A stretch of DNA of 33,957 nt from an uncultured Lachnotalea sp. (GCA_947066815.1 CAMSZT010000035.1:1-33957); one strand, 5' to 3'; positions 7,430 to 15,879 are shown, counted from the first letter of the stretch. Notes: generated from the letters alone by a model not told the origin. Numbers and translations are program-made.

Positions 7430-8976
7430 TAGCCGACCTCATTCTGAATCAGCTCGTCGATCACAGACATGCCGAGAAGCTCCACCGGGGCTTTGTCATC
7501 TGTCAAAAGATACGAGCCCCGCTCATACGTCGAAAGGCCGCCGGCCACCTTTTCCATCATGGCCCCGAGCTCCCCCTGCCCGGGCTCCAGGGCCGACCGG
7601 TCAAGCCGCTCCGGGCCACCCTCCTTCACGCAGGCAAACAGCTCCCGGTTGGTGGTGTGGGGCACCTCCACCGTGTAGACCTCTGGAAACACCGACGCAA
7701 TGGTATCCGAGAGATACTGGTTGATGTTCCCCTCCTTCTCCGTATGCATGTTCATGTTCACCACCATGACACCGTCCTCCGTGAGATGATCCCGCACCAT
7801 GGTAAAAAACTCCTTGGAGGACATCTGAAAGGGAATGGTGATGTCCTGATAGGCGTCCACCATGATGACATCGTATTTCTCCCGGTCCACATTCAGATAG
7901 GCCCGCCCGTCATAGGTGGCCACTTTAACCGTCTGCGGCAGGGCAAAATACGTTCCCGCCAAATCGGTGATCTTCTGGTCGATCTCCACCCCCTCCACTG
8001 CCGCATGAGAAAAATATCGGCCGCATTGGGTGGCAAAGGTTCCCGTCCCCATGCCGAGGATCAGGATCTTTGGAGCCTCCTTTTCCGGAACCCCCGCCAT
8101 AACCGGAGCCGCCAGGGCATAGTCGTAATACATTCCCGTCAGGCTCTCGTCCTTTTTCATGATGGACTGGACGCCGAACAGCACGTTGGTGGAAAGGATC
8201 ACGCTGTCGTCCGTCTCCTTCACCTGAAGATAATTGTAAATGGATTCCCCCTCGTAGAGCAGATCCTTCTCCCAAAAGGCAAAGCTGTCAAAAAAGGCCG
8301 ACACGCTGCATCCCGCAAACAGCAGGACACAGACCACGCTCTTCACCAGCCTGGTCTTCGCACTGATGAAATACACCAGCCCCAGAAGAAGCAGAATGCC
8401 GGAAAAGATCAGAAAAGTCACCGAGGTGCCCACCGCCGGGATGGTCACGAAGGTGGGGAGAAAGGTGCCGATGATGCTCCCGATGGTGTTGAAGGCCCCC
8501 AGGGTGCCCACCACCTTCCCGCTGTCGTCCAGGCTGTCCACCGTATACTTGACCAGGGACGGTGTCACCGTCCCCAGCAAAAAAAGCGGAAACACGAAGA
8601 TCACCATGCAGGTGAAGAACGCCGCCCAGATCAGCAGGTTGCTGTTCACCGCAAATACCAGAAGGGCAGAGATCCCGATGATAATGTATTTTCCCACCAG
8701 GGGAATGGCGGCAATCCAGACGGCCGAGATCATCAGCCTGGCATAGAGCCTGTCAGGATTGGGATTCTTATCCGCCGTCCTCCCGCCCCAGATATTCCCC
8801 AGGGCCATGGCGATCATTACCGTCCCGATAATAATTGTGTAGACGATCTGGGACGAACTGAAATAAGGTGCCAGAAGCCGGCTCGCCGCCAGCTCCACAG
8901 CCATCACGGACATTCCCGCAAAGAATTCCGTCAGATACAGGTAATATTTGTTCTTTAAAATCGTTCCGGTCTTCAT
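7375..8976 (-). CDS. Membrane protein fused to a spermidine synthase-like domain
   Basis: 533 residues from the ATG at 8974-8976 (GGAGACTTTC site). Residues 1-225 hold about seven hydrophobic segments with MFS-like loops (ALGNIWGGRTADKNP, LLGTVTPSLVKYTVD). Residues about 240-500 form a Rossmann methyltransferase fold of the spermidine synthase type: ILILGMGTGTFATQ at 304-317, VEGVEIDQKI, and DVIMVDAYQDITIPFQMSSKEFF. Such fusions are common in bacteria and their substrate is usually unknown; the putrescine-site residues are not clearly kept. The start was chosen because the promoter at 9010-9038 would place transcription only a few bases before two earlier ATGs. The 3' end overlaps the araC gene. 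Confidence 0.82.
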   Translation of the reverse strand: MKTGTILKNKYYLYLTEFFAGMSVMAVELAASRLLAPYFSSSQIVYTIIIGTVMIAMALGNIWGGRTADKNPNPDRLYARLMISAVWIAAIPLVGKYIIIGISALLVFAVNSNLLIWAAFFTCMVIFVFPLFLLGTVTPSLVKYTVDSLDDSGKVVGTLGAFNTIGSIIGTFLPTFVTIPAVGTSVTFLIFSGILLLLGLVYFISAKTRLVKSVVCVLLFAGCSVSAFFDSFAFWEKDLLYEGESIYNYLQVKETDDSVILSTNVLFGVQSIMKKDESLTGMYYDYALAAPVMAGVPEKEAPKILILGMGTGTFATQCGRYFSHAAVEGVEIDQKITDLAGTYFALPQTVKVATYDGRAYLNVDREKYDVIMVDAYQDITIPFQMSSKEFFTMVRDHLTEDGVMVVNMNMHTEKEGNINQYLSDTIASVFPEVYTVEVPHTTNRELFACVKEGGPERLDRSALEPGQGELGAMMEKVAGGLSTYERGSYLLTDDKAPVELLGMSVIDELIQNEVGYYREIFEEEGVSGLLDRL

Positions 8977-9009
8977 CTGAAAGTCTCCATCCATAAACAT
9001 AATATCCTT

Positions 9010-9038
9010 ATTATACCTGTTCCGGAGAGAGGGTTCAA
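9010..9038 (-). promoter_or_regulatory. Sigma-A promoter of the spermidine synthase-like gene
   Basis: On the minus strand TTGAAC (9033-9038), 17 bp, then TATAAT (9010-9015). Transcription would begin near 9003, which supports the ATG at 8976 rather than those at 8994 or 9000. Confidence 0.7.
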
Positions 9039-9100
9039 GAGCGGATTTTTCCGCTTTTGTTCCGGAAAGGATCCTGCCTGTATTTCCTTTGCTGCAGCAC

Positions 9101-9129
9101 TTGACAGAAAAACCGCGGAAGTATATAAT
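9101..9129 (+). promoter_or_regulatory. Consensus sigma-A promoter of the PepSY lipoprotein
   Basis: TTGACA (9101-9106), exactly 17 bp, then TATAAT (9124-9129): a perfect consensus promoter. An AAAAGGAG ribosome binding site follows at 9147-9154, ten bases before the ATG at 9165. Confidence 0.8.
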
Positions 9130-9164
9130 TCCTATGAATCTTTCAGAAAAGGAGCTCTTTTTTA

Positions 9165-9989
9165 ATGCAAAAAAAATCTTTTTTCTCACTGTCGGACGGA
9201 CCCTCTCGTTTTGTCGTCCGATCCATTCTCCTGTTCACCCTTCTGGGTGCCGGAGCCTTGCTGACGGCTTGCTCTTCTTCTGAGCATTCCGGCATCAGTA
9301 CGGAACAAAACACCCAGACGCCACAGACAGGACCTGCAGTGTCGGACACGGTCCCCCAGGAAAGCCTGACCGTTTCTGAAGCGGCAGAGCAAACGGCGGC
9401 AGCGCAGAATGTCGCTTCCATGCCGGACACGACGGCCCGACCGGAGCCGGCACAGTCTGACACGGCAGCTTCCAATATGACAGATACCGCAGCTTCCGGA
9501 TCCTCCGGCCAGATCAGTCTGGACGCGGCCAGGCAGACCGCCCTCTTAGACGCAGGTCTGGACGGCTCGGAGGTCACCCACACAAAGGCCGATCTGGACC
9601 AGGACGACGGGATCTTCGTCTATGAGATCGAATTTTATACGGCAGCCCACGATTATGAGTATGAGATCGACGCGGCGACCGGCGAGATCCGCCACAAAGA
9701 GCAGGACGCCCACCACGCGGGCCAAAACGGACACCGCACTCCGGGAGAAACGGCTGCCGCCTTTTCCTCCGAAGGTTCCGATATCGGTCCGGAAGCCGCA
9801 AGATCCATCGCCGCAGAGCATGCAGGCGTTTCCGTCTCCGAGATCGTTTTCACCAAAGCCGAGCGGGAATATGAGGACGGACGTTTGATATACGGGATTG
9901 AATTTCGGAAGGACAGGATGGAATATGAATACGAAATCGATGCAGTGTCCGGAGAAATCCTAAAGATGGATCTTGATCACGACGACTGA
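9165..9989 (+). CDS. Lipoprotein with two PepSY domains
   Basis: 274 residues. A long signal peptide (1-35) ends in lipobox LTAC, with Cys36 lipidated. A Ser/Thr/Ala/Gln-rich linker (37-105) follows. Two PepSY repeats come next: about 107-165 (ISLDAARQTALLDAG ... YEYEIDAATGEIRHKE) and about 205-272 (IGPEAARSIAAEHAG ... YEYEIDAVSGEILKMD). Between them is a His-rich stretch. PepSY domains are found in protease propeptides and extracellular proteins and are thought to inhibit proteases or bind partners at the cell surface. The gene stands alone with its own consensus promoter and a terminator hairpin, so strong expression is likely. The target is unknown. Confidence 0.88.
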   Translation: MQKKSFFSLSDGPSRFVVRSILLFTLLGAGALLTACSSSEHSGISTEQNTQTPQTGPAVSDTVPQESLTVSEAAEQTAAAQNVASMPDTTARPEPAQSDTAASNMTDTAASGSSGQISLDAARQTALLDAGLDGSEVTHTKADLDQDDGIFVYEIEFYTAAHDYEYEIDAATGEIRHKEQDAHHAGQNGHRTPGETAAAFSSEGSDIGPEAARSIAAEHAGVSVSEIVFTKAEREYEDGRLIYGIEFRKDRMEYEYEIDAVSGEILKMDLDHDD

Positions 9990-10008
9990 CTTGAGAATTG
10001 CAGATAAG

Positions 10009-10038
10009 GGGGCGGGAGCCACTAGCGAATCCCGCCCC
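10009..10038. terminator. Hairpin between the convergent PepSY and EF-G-like genes
   Basis: GGGGCGGGA (10009-10017) pairs perfectly with TCCCGCCCC (10030-10038) with a 12-nt loop. It lies 20 bp after the PepSY stop and 35 bp after the EF-G-like stop, and probably ends both transcripts. U-runs on either side are poor, so efficiency is uncertain. Confidence 0.6.
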
Positions 10039-10072
10039 TTACCTGTTTATAAAAAGCAGCTATTTTCTGTTT

Positions 10073-12154
10073 TTAATCTTCTGCCGCCCTGGCCGCGATC
10101 TCCTTGGCCTGAACATCGCTGGGTGCCTGCTCGTAGCGGGCGAACTCATACTCGAAATGTCCGATGCCGCCGGTCATGGAGCGAAGGTCGGTGGAGTATC
10201 CGATCAGTTCGGACATGGGAATGTCCGCCTCGATGATCTGATTGCCCTTGTGGTCCGGGTTCATGCCCAGCACACGGCCTCTTCTCTTATTCAAATCGCC
10301 CATGATGTCGCCGGTGAACTTATCCGGCACCTTCACCTTCAGGGAAGCGATAGGTTCCAGGAGCACCGGCTTCGCATCCGGCTCGGAAAAGGCTTTCTTC
10401 ACCGCAAGGATCGTCGCCATCTTGAAGGCCATCTCCGAAGAGTCCACCGCATGGTAGGAACCGAATACCAAAGTCGCCTTCATGCCCACGACGGGGTAGC
10501 CCGCAAGCGGCCCCTTGAGCACGGATTCCTGGATGCCCTTCTCCACGGCGGGGAAATAATTCTTGGGAACCACGCCGCCCACGATCTTCTCCTCAAACAC
10601 ATAAGGCTTCTCCAGATCGCCGGAAGGCTCGAACTCGATGACCACGTCGCCGTATTGGCCGTGTCCGCCGGACTGCTTCTTGTGCTTGCCCTGCACCTTC
10701 ACCTTGCCCCGGATGGTCTCCCTAAAGGCAACCTTCGGCCTGGAAAGCTCCGCCTCCACCTTGTAACGGTTCAAAAGTTTGCTGATGACCACCTCCAGCT
10801 GCTGGTCGCCGATGCCGTAAAGAAGAGTCTGACGATTTTCCTTGTCGTTGACGCTCTTCAAGGTGAGATCCTCCTCCATCAGCTTCTGAAGGGCACCTGC
10901 GATCTTATCCTCGTCGCCCTTGTTCTTCGCCTTATAGCTCATATAGGTATAAGGCTTGGAGATCTCCGGGCGGTCGTACATCACCGGCACCGCTTTGGTC
11001 GCCAGCGTATCTCCGGTCACAGTCACGGAAAGCTTGGGAATGGCGCCGATGTCGCCGCTCCGGAGGGCCGACACCTCGATGGCTTCCTTCCCCCGCATCA
11101 CATAGATCTTGTTTAACTTCTCCTCCGCCTCTTTATTGACATTGTAAAGGGCGCTGTCGGAACGGAGCACGCCGGAGCAGACCTTCACATAAGAATACTT
11201 TCCGATAAAAGGATCCACCAGGGTCTTCCAGACCTTTAAGGTCAGCGGATTGGCATCCTGGTAATTGGCCTCGAACACGTCGCCCGTGGCCGTATTGGTC
11301 CCGGCGATCTCAAGCTTCTCCGGGGATGCGAAGTATTTCTCCACGGCCTGTAAGAGCATGGTGGTGCCCTGCCCGTTGACGCCCGCGCCTATCAGCACGG
11401 GAACGATGGCTCCGTCCATGACATGCTGGCGCAGGGCAATGGAAATCTCGTCGTAGGTGAATTCCTCACCCGCAAAATAACGGTCCATGTATTCCTCGCT
11501 GGTCTCCGCCACGGCCTCCATGAGAGCCTCCCTGCAGGTCTCCAGGTTCTTCATGGAATAATCGGGAATCTCGCACTCCTCGTAATCGCTTAAACTTAAG
11601 AACCGTCTGCCCTTCATCTTCACCACGTTCACGAAGCCCACAAACCGCTCGTTCTCACGGATCGGCAGGTGGAAGGGGGCGATCTTCTTGCCGTAAAGTC
11701 CCTCCAGATCCTCGATGATCTGGCGGTAGCTGGCATTGTCGTCGTCCATGTTGGTGACGAATATCATCCTCGGCAGATTGTATTTCTCGCAGAATTCCCA
11801 CGCCTTCTGGGTTCCCACCTCGACGCCGGACTTTCCATTTATCACGATGATCGCCGCATCTGCGACGCTTAAAGCCTCTTCCACTTCTCCCACAAAGTCA
11901 AAATAGCCGGGAGTATCTAAAAAATTGATCTTGACACCTTCCCACAGAATGGGAACCACGGTTGTGGAAATCGAAAACAGACGCTTTGTCTCCTCTTTAT
12001 CGAAATCGCTGATGGTGTTTCCATCGGTAATTTTTCCCTGACGTGTGGTCACTCCTGTTACATGGGCCATCGCCTCTACCAGAGTAGTCTTGCCTGCGCC
12101 GCCATGCCCCAATAATACAACGTTACGAATTCTTTCCGATTCAAAAACGTTCAT
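10073..12154 (-). CDS. Elongation factor G-like GTPase (FusA2-type)
   Basis: 693 residues with the EF-G domain order: G domain (1-260), domain II (about 290-380), then III, IV and V (about 400-690, including GGHGQYGDVVIEFEP and GRVLGMNPDHKGNQII). It is not classical FusA: the P-loop is GHGGAGKTT (16-24) instead of AHVDAGKTT, and the guanine-specificity motif is TNMD (134-137) where canonical factors have NKxD. DTPG is present at 80-83. The EF-G-like clade is a second EF-G in many bacteria; its ribosome role is poorly defined. The start has GGGAGGA seven bases upstream and a promoter at 12239-12267. The gene stands alone, with no rpsL/rpsG/tuf neighbours, which fits a paralogue. Confidence 0.92.
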   Translation of the reverse strand: MNVFESERIRNVVLLGHGGAGKTTLVEAMAHVTGVTTRQGKITDGNTISDFDKEETKRLFSISTTVVPILWEGVKINFLDTPGYFDFVGEVEEALSVADAAIIVINGKSGVEVGTQKAWEFCEKYNLPRMIFVTNMDDDNASYRQIIEDLEGLYGKKIAPFHLPIRENERFVGFVNVVKMKGRRFLSLSDYEECEIPDYSMKNLETCREALMEAVAETSEEYMDRYFAGEEFTYDEISIALRQHVMDGAIVPVLIGAGVNGQGTTMLLQAVEKYFASPEKLEIAGTNTATGDVFEANYQDANPLTLKVWKTLVDPFIGKYSYVKVCSGVLRSDSALYNVNKEAEEKLNKIYVMRGKEAIEVSALRSGDIGAIPKLSVTVTGDTLATKAVPVMYDRPEISKPYTYMSYKAKNKGDEDKIAGALQKLMEEDLTLKSVNDKENRQTLLYGIGDQQLEVVISKLLNRYKVEAELSRPKVAFRETIRGKVKVQGKHKKQSGGHGQYGDVVIEFEPSGDLEKPYVFEEKIVGGVVPKNYFPAVEKGIQESVLKGPLAGYPVVGMKATLVFGSYHAVDSSEMAFKMATILAVKKAFSEPDAKPVLLEPIASLKVKVPDKFTGDIMGDLNKRRGRVLGMNPDHKGNQIIEADIPMSELIGYSTDLRSMTGGIGHFEYEFARYEQAPSDVQAKEIAARAAED

Positions 12155-12238
12155 AAATACTTCCTCCCTTAGTTCGTATTAGCCCGCACGCCGCCTAAGG
12201 AAAAGCGGCAAGATGTCTTCATCCCGTGACTTAGATAT

Positions 12239-12267
12239 ATTGTACTAAAAAATTTCGAAAATAGCAA
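12239..12267 (-). promoter_or_regulatory. Promoter of the EF-G-like gene
   Basis: On the minus strand TTGCTA (12262-12267), 17 bp, TACAAT (12239-12244). It gives a leader of roughly 75 nt in which GCCGC/GCGGC can form a small hairpin before the ribosome binding site. Confidence 0.6.
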
Positions 12268-12305
12268 CAAAAACATGAAATCTGTATAAGTGCCCCCAAT
12301 TGGCT

Positions 12306-12331
12306 CAACACTTTAACGTGTAAAAGTGTTG
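12306..12331 (+). promoter_or_regulatory. Palindromic operator candidate overlapping the tyrA -35 element
   Basis: CAACACTTT (12306-12314) and AAAGTGTTG (12323-12331) form a perfect 9-bp inverted repeat with an 8-nt centre. The right arm covers the first three bases of the -35 hexamer (12329-12334), a position suited to repression. The regulator is not known. Confidence 0.5.
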
Positions 12332-12357
12332 ACAAAGCGCTTTTTCTGCAATAAAAT
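12329..12357 (+). promoter_or_regulatory. Sigma-A promoter of tyrA-aroA
   Basis: TTGACA (12329-12334), 17 bp, TAAAAT (12352-12357). The leader to the ATG at 12432 can form CTCCT/AGGAG and GCAGGC/GCCTGC stems; no T-box or known riboswitch core is recognised. Confidence 0.7.
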
Positions 12358-12431
12358 AGTGCTGGTGCAGGCAGAGCTCCTGTCTGAGGAGAGTTTTTAC
12401 TGTTCGGCCTGCAGAAAGGAAACGGACCATC

Positions 12432-13529
12432 ATGAACAATCTGACCATCGGTTTTATCGGCCTGGGCCTGATCGGCGGCTCCATCGCCAAAGGGCTCAAG
12501 AGGGCCAATAAGGGACATTACATCATGGCATTTGCCCGCCATAGAGAAACACTGGAAGCGGCCCTCTCGGACCGCGCCATCGACGAAGCCCTGGACGGTG
12601 TCGGCGAAGCGCTCCTTCGCTGTGACTATATCTTCCTCTGCACGCCTGTTTCCTATAACGAAGAATATCTGACCGCGATCCGTCCTTTTTTGCGGAAGGA
12701 TGCCATTTTAACAGATGTGGGAAGTGTCAAGGGCAGCATCCATGAGGCGGTAAAGCGGATGGGCATGGAGGCGAATTTTATCGGCGGCCACCCCATGGCC
12801 GGCTCGGAAAAGAGCGGTTATGCCTACTCCACGGACCATCTGGTAGAAAATGCCTACTATGTCATCACCCCCACGCCCCTCTCCCCCGCGGACAAGGTGG
12901 AGGAACTGAAAGGACTGGCCCTTTCCCTGTCGGCCCTGCCCCTGATCCTGGATCACAAGGAGCACGATTATATCGTAGCCGGCATCAGCCATCTCCCCCA
13001 CCTGATCGCCGCAAGCCTGGTGAAGCTGGTGAAAGACAAGGACACGCCGGAGCAGACCATGAAACTGGTGGCCGCCGGAGGCTTTAAGGATATTACCAGG
13101 ATCGCCTCCTCCTCCCCCGTCATGTGGCAGCAGATCTGCGCCGCCAACCGGGAACAGATCGGCTCCATCCTCGGCGATTACATCGAAGCCCTGGGCCAGG
13201 TGCGAAAGGCCGTGACCGGGGGCTGCGACCGTGCTGTTTATGATCTCTTCGACGTCTCCAGAGAATACCGGAATTCCATCGCGGACCGTTCTTCGGGCCC
13301 CATCAAAAAAGAATTTGCCGTCTACTGTGACATCGTGGACGAATCCGGCGCCATCGCGACCATCGCGACCATCCTGGCCGCCCACCAGATCAGCATCAAG
13401 AACATCGGCATCATCCACAACCGGGAGTTTGAGGAGGGTGTCCTGAAGATCGAATTTTACGGGGAGGACGCCTCCCTGCAGGCGGCAGAACTTCTGACTC
13501 AGTGCCGCTATACCATATACCGGAGATAA
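12432..13529 (+). CDS. tyrA: Prephenate dehydrogenase with C-terminal ACT domain
   Basis: 365 residues. It converts prephenate to 4-hydroxyphenylpyruvate with NAD(P), the committed step to tyrosine. The Rossmann motif GFIGLGLIGGSIAKGL is at 5-20, followed by LTDVGSVKG and the catalytic-site stretch FIGGHPMAGSEKSGY; GISHLPHLIA carries the family's histidines. A C-terminal ACT domain (about 292-365, DIVDESGAIATIATIL...) suggests allosteric inhibition by tyrosine. The start has AAAGGAAA upstream. aroA follows 68 bp later and is probably cotranscribed. The upstream palindrome suggests transcriptional control. Confidence 0.94.
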   Translation: MNNLTIGFIGLGLIGGSIAKGLKRANKGHYIMAFARHRETLEAALSDRAIDEALDGVGEALLRCDYIFLCTPVSYNEEYLTAIRPFLRKDAILTDVGSVKGSIHEAVKRMGMEANFIGGHPMAGSEKSGYAYSTDHLVENAYYVITPTPLSPADKVEELKGLALSLSALPLILDHKEHDYIVAGISHLPHLIAASLVKLVKDKDTPEQTMKLVAAGGFKDITRIASSSPVMWQQICAANREQIGSILGDYIEALGQVRKAVTGGCDRAVYDLFDVSREYRNSIADRSSGPIKKEFAVYCDIVDESGAIATIATILAAHQISIKNIGIIHNREFEEGVLKIEFYGEDASLQAAELLTQCRYTIYRR

Positions 13530-13597
13530 AAATCCCCCGGTATGACCCGGAAGCCAAAACCTGCTGACAACCCCATGAGTATGAAAGAGGTATTGTT

Positions 13598-14872
13598 ATG
13601 AAAAAGACTCCGCTCCTCGGCGAACTGACCGTTCCCGGCGACAAATCCATCTCCCACAGAAGCATCATGTTCGGCGCCCTGGCAAAGGGCACTACAAAGG
13701 TGGAAAATTTTCTCCAGGGCGCCGACTGCCTCTCCACCATCGGCTGCTTTCGGGCTATGGGGATCTCCGTTGAAAACCATACGGATCAAAACCTGGTGCT
13801 GATCCACGGAAAGGGCCTTCACGGCCTTACGGAGCCAGAATCCGTGCTGAACTGCGGGAACAGCGGCACCACGACCCGCCTGATCTCCGGCATCCTGGCG
13901 GCCCAGCCCTTCTCCTGCGAGCTGACGGGGGACGCTTCCATCCGGAAGCGCCCCATGGGACGGATCATCACGCCCCTCACCGCCATGGGCGCCGACATCT
14001 CCAGCATAAACGGGGATGGCTGTGCGCCTCTCAGGATCCGGGGGCGGCGCCTCACCGGGATCCGTTACCAGTCTCCCGTGGCCTCGGCCCAGGTGAAATC
14101 CTCGATACTCTTAGCCGGCCTCTACGCCAACGGCACGACCACTGTCACGGAACCGTATCTCTCCAGAAATCACACGGAACGGATGCTGGAGGGCTTCGGC
14201 GCGAAAATAACCTGCGACGGCGCTTCCGCCACCCTCATGCCGCCGGAGGAGCTTTTCGCCCGGGAACTTACTGTACCGGGAGATATCTCCTCCGCCGCCT
14301 ATTTTATCACAGCGGCAGCTCTCATCCCCGGCTCAGAGCTGTTCCTCAAAAATGTGGGGATCAATCCGACCCGCGACGGTATCCTCCGGGTCTACCGGGC
14401 CATGGGCGCCGATATTTCCTTTTTGAATGAGCGAACCGTTTCCGGTGAACCGGTGGCTGATCTCCTGATCCATGGAAGCCGCCTTCACGGCACCGCCGTC
14501 GGCGGTCCTGTCATTCCGACCCTCATTGACGAGCTTCCCATCATCGCAGTGGCGGCCTGCTTCGCCGAAGGGGAGACGGTCATTTCCGACGCCGCAGAGC
14601 TGAAGGTAAAAGAGTCCAACCGCATCGCGGTCATGACGGAGGGGCTCTCGGCCATGGGCGCCGATGTCACCGAGACAGGGGACGGCATGATCATCCGGGG
14701 CGGGCGTCCCTTGAAGGCCGCTGTCATCGACAGCCGCCTGGATCACCGCATCGCCATGAGTTTTACCATCGCCGGACTCCTCTGCGGGGAGATGCCGGAT
14801 ATCAGGGGCGGGGACTGTGTAAAGATCTCCTATCCGGGTTTTTATGAAGACTTACAAAAAATAGTTTCTTAA
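13598..14872 (+). CDS. aroA: 3-phosphoshikimate 1-carboxyvinyltransferase (EPSP synthase)
   Basis: 424 residues, normal length. It joins shikimate-3-phosphate and PEP to form EPSP in the shikimate pathway. Signatures include PGDKSISHRSIMFGALA (Lys16 binds PEP), NCGNSGTTTRLISG, GDASIRKRPMGR, LTVPGDISSAAYFITAA, and the C-terminal DSRLDHRIAMSFTIAGL. The start has an AGAGGT site. It follows tyrA in one operon, so the pair covers two branch points of aromatic amino acid synthesis. No clear terminator follows; the downstream gene is convergent. Confidence 0.96.
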   Translation: MKKTPLLGELTVPGDKSISHRSIMFGALAKGTTKVENFLQGADCLSTIGCFRAMGISVENHTDQNLVLIHGKGLHGLTEPESVLNCGNSGTTTRLISGILAAQPFSCELTGDASIRKRPMGRIITPLTAMGADISSINGDGCAPLRIRGRRLTGIRYQSPVASAQVKSSILLAGLYANGTTTVTEPYLSRNHTERMLEGFGAKITCDGASATLMPPEELFARELTVPGDISSAAYFITAAALIPGSELFLKNVGINPTRDGILRVYRAMGADISFLNERTVSGEPVADLLIHGSRLHGTAVGGPVIPTLIDELPIIAVAACFAEGETVISDAAELKVKESNRIAVMTEGLSAMGADVTETGDGMIIRGGRPLKAAVIDSRLDHRIAMSFTIAGLLCGEMPDIRGGDCVKISYPGFYEDLQKIVS

Positions 14873-14972
14873 CAATGGAATGATAGATGGAATCTACTCT
14901 TCGTCCTGTTTCTGAGTCGTTTTTCATATGTGATAGAATTGCTTTTTGAGCTGCCTGTTCAGACGTGTACAT
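14802..14972 (-). CDS. Doubtful 56-residue ORF after the coiled-coil gene
   Basis: An ORF starting MYTSEQAAQKAILSHMKND begins 11 bases after the stop of the coiled-coil gene on the same strand. Its first 35 codons look protein-like and AT-rich, as in that gene, but the last 23 codons lie antisense to the 3' end of aroA. The ribosome binding site is poor. It may be a decayed gene end or a short peptide. I do not recognise it. Confidence 0.2.
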   Translation of the reverse strand: MYTSEQAAQKAILSHMKNDSETGRRVDSIYHSIVKKLFFVSLHKNPDRRSLHSPRP

Positions 14973-14983
14973 TTTGCGGGGTC

Positions 14984-15706
14984 TTATCCCAGCATTTGTA
15001 GTTTTTGGCTGTGTTCCGATACGACTTTTTTCAATATATCGATCTCTACCCATAACTGCCCGATCTGTGCCGCCTCTTTCTCATACTTCTTTGCGGACGG
15101 CACATAATTTTCCGCCAAAAGCTTAAGCTGAGGTTCCATGGTCATCTCCATGTAAAGGCGGGCATTTCTGATATCAATTTTTACAACTTCCAATTCCGTT
15201 TTCAATCCGGCGGCTTCCCTTTTTATTGTCTGCATCTCTGCTTTCAGTTCGACAATGTCAGCCTTCACTTCCTTCATCTCTGTTTTCAATTCGGCGATGT
15301 CGGTTTTTACTTCCTGCATTTCTGCCTTTAATTTTGCGACATCCGTTTTCAATTCCTCAATGTCGGCCTTCACTATCTGCATCTCCGCTTTCAGTTCGGC
15401 GATGTCGGCCTTCACTTCCTTCATCTCCGTTTTTAATTCGGCGATATCGGTTTTTACTTCCTGCATTTCTGCCTTTAATTTTGCGACATCCGTTTTCAAT
15501 TCCTCAATGTCGGCCTTCACCATCTGCATCTCCGCTTTCAGTTCAGCGATGTCGGCCTTCACTTCCTTCATCTCCGCTTTCAGTTCAGCGATGTCGGCCT
15601 TCACTTCCTGCATCCCTGTTTTCAATTCGGCGATGTCGGCTTTGATCGGCTGCAGCTTTTGGTCCAGCATTTCCGACAGGACCGATAATAATTCCCGACT
15701 TGACAT
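14984..15706 (-). CDS. Coiled-coil protein with internal heptad repeats
   Basis: 240 residues from ATG 15704-15706, with a strong GGAAGGAG site. Residues 21-180 are a continuous coiled coil of 14-residue units like KADIAELKAEMQEV, with Ile/Leu/Met at a/d positions and Lys/Glu outside. A 49-residue block (49-97) is repeated directly at 98-146, with a partial third copy. The C-terminal 60 residues (ARLYMEMTMEPQLKLLAENYV...) are not repetitive and end in QKLQMLG. No signal peptide or membrane segment is seen, so it is probably cytoplasmic and oligomeric. It looks like the repeat-rich hypothetical proteins common in Lachnospiraceae. Base composition is lower in GC than its neighbours; the function is unknown. 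Confidence 0.75.
   Translation of the reverse strand: MSSRELLSVLSEMLDQKLQPIKADIAELKTGMQEVKADIAELKAEMKEVKADIAELKAEMQMVKADIEELKTDVAKLKAEMQEVKTDIAELKTEMKEVKADIAELKAEMQIVKADIEELKTDVAKLKAEMQEVKTDIAELKTEMKEVKADIVELKAEMQTIKREAAGLKTELEVVKIDIRNARLYMEMTMEPQLKLLAENYVPSAKKYEKEAAQIGQLWVEIDILKKVVSEHSQKLQMLG
15269..15562. repeat. Two tandem 147-bp repeats inside the coiled-coil gene
   Basis: Units at 15416-15562 and 15269-15415 are nearly identical DNA and encode the same 49 residues with one change (Met to Ile). A third partial copy follows at 15227-15268. The unit is seven heptads, so gain or loss of a copy keeps frame and coiled-coil register. Confidence 0.8.
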
Positions 15707-15879
15707 AGAGTTCTCCTTCCTTGATAGTTTGTATCCTAATCTATCATGTTCTAAAGGAAATGTACACTCATTAATAAGCAGAATAATCATAACTTTAGAC
15801 AGAATCAACAGAACGTGCTCTTCCTCTGCGTCGACGTGTAATTGAGTAGGGAAGGAGCATCCGCCCCTGCTCGCCGCGC

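Noticed and set aside
7168-8958. 596-codon open frame on the plus strand
   Set aside because: It lies antisense to the membrane/spermidine synthase-like gene, has a His/Pro/Arg-rich composition typical of a shadow frame in GC-rich DNA, and shows no domain.
15269-15562. CRISPR-like repeats
   Set aside because: The repeats are 147 bp, directly adjoining, in frame and coding; there are no unique spacers. No CRISPR array or cas gene is seen in the window.
15226-15845. Ser-rich plus-strand frames with strong internal repeats opposite the coiled-coil gene
   Set aside because: The repeats only mirror the tandem DNA repeats of the real gene. There is no ribosome binding site, and the heptad pattern supports the minus strand.
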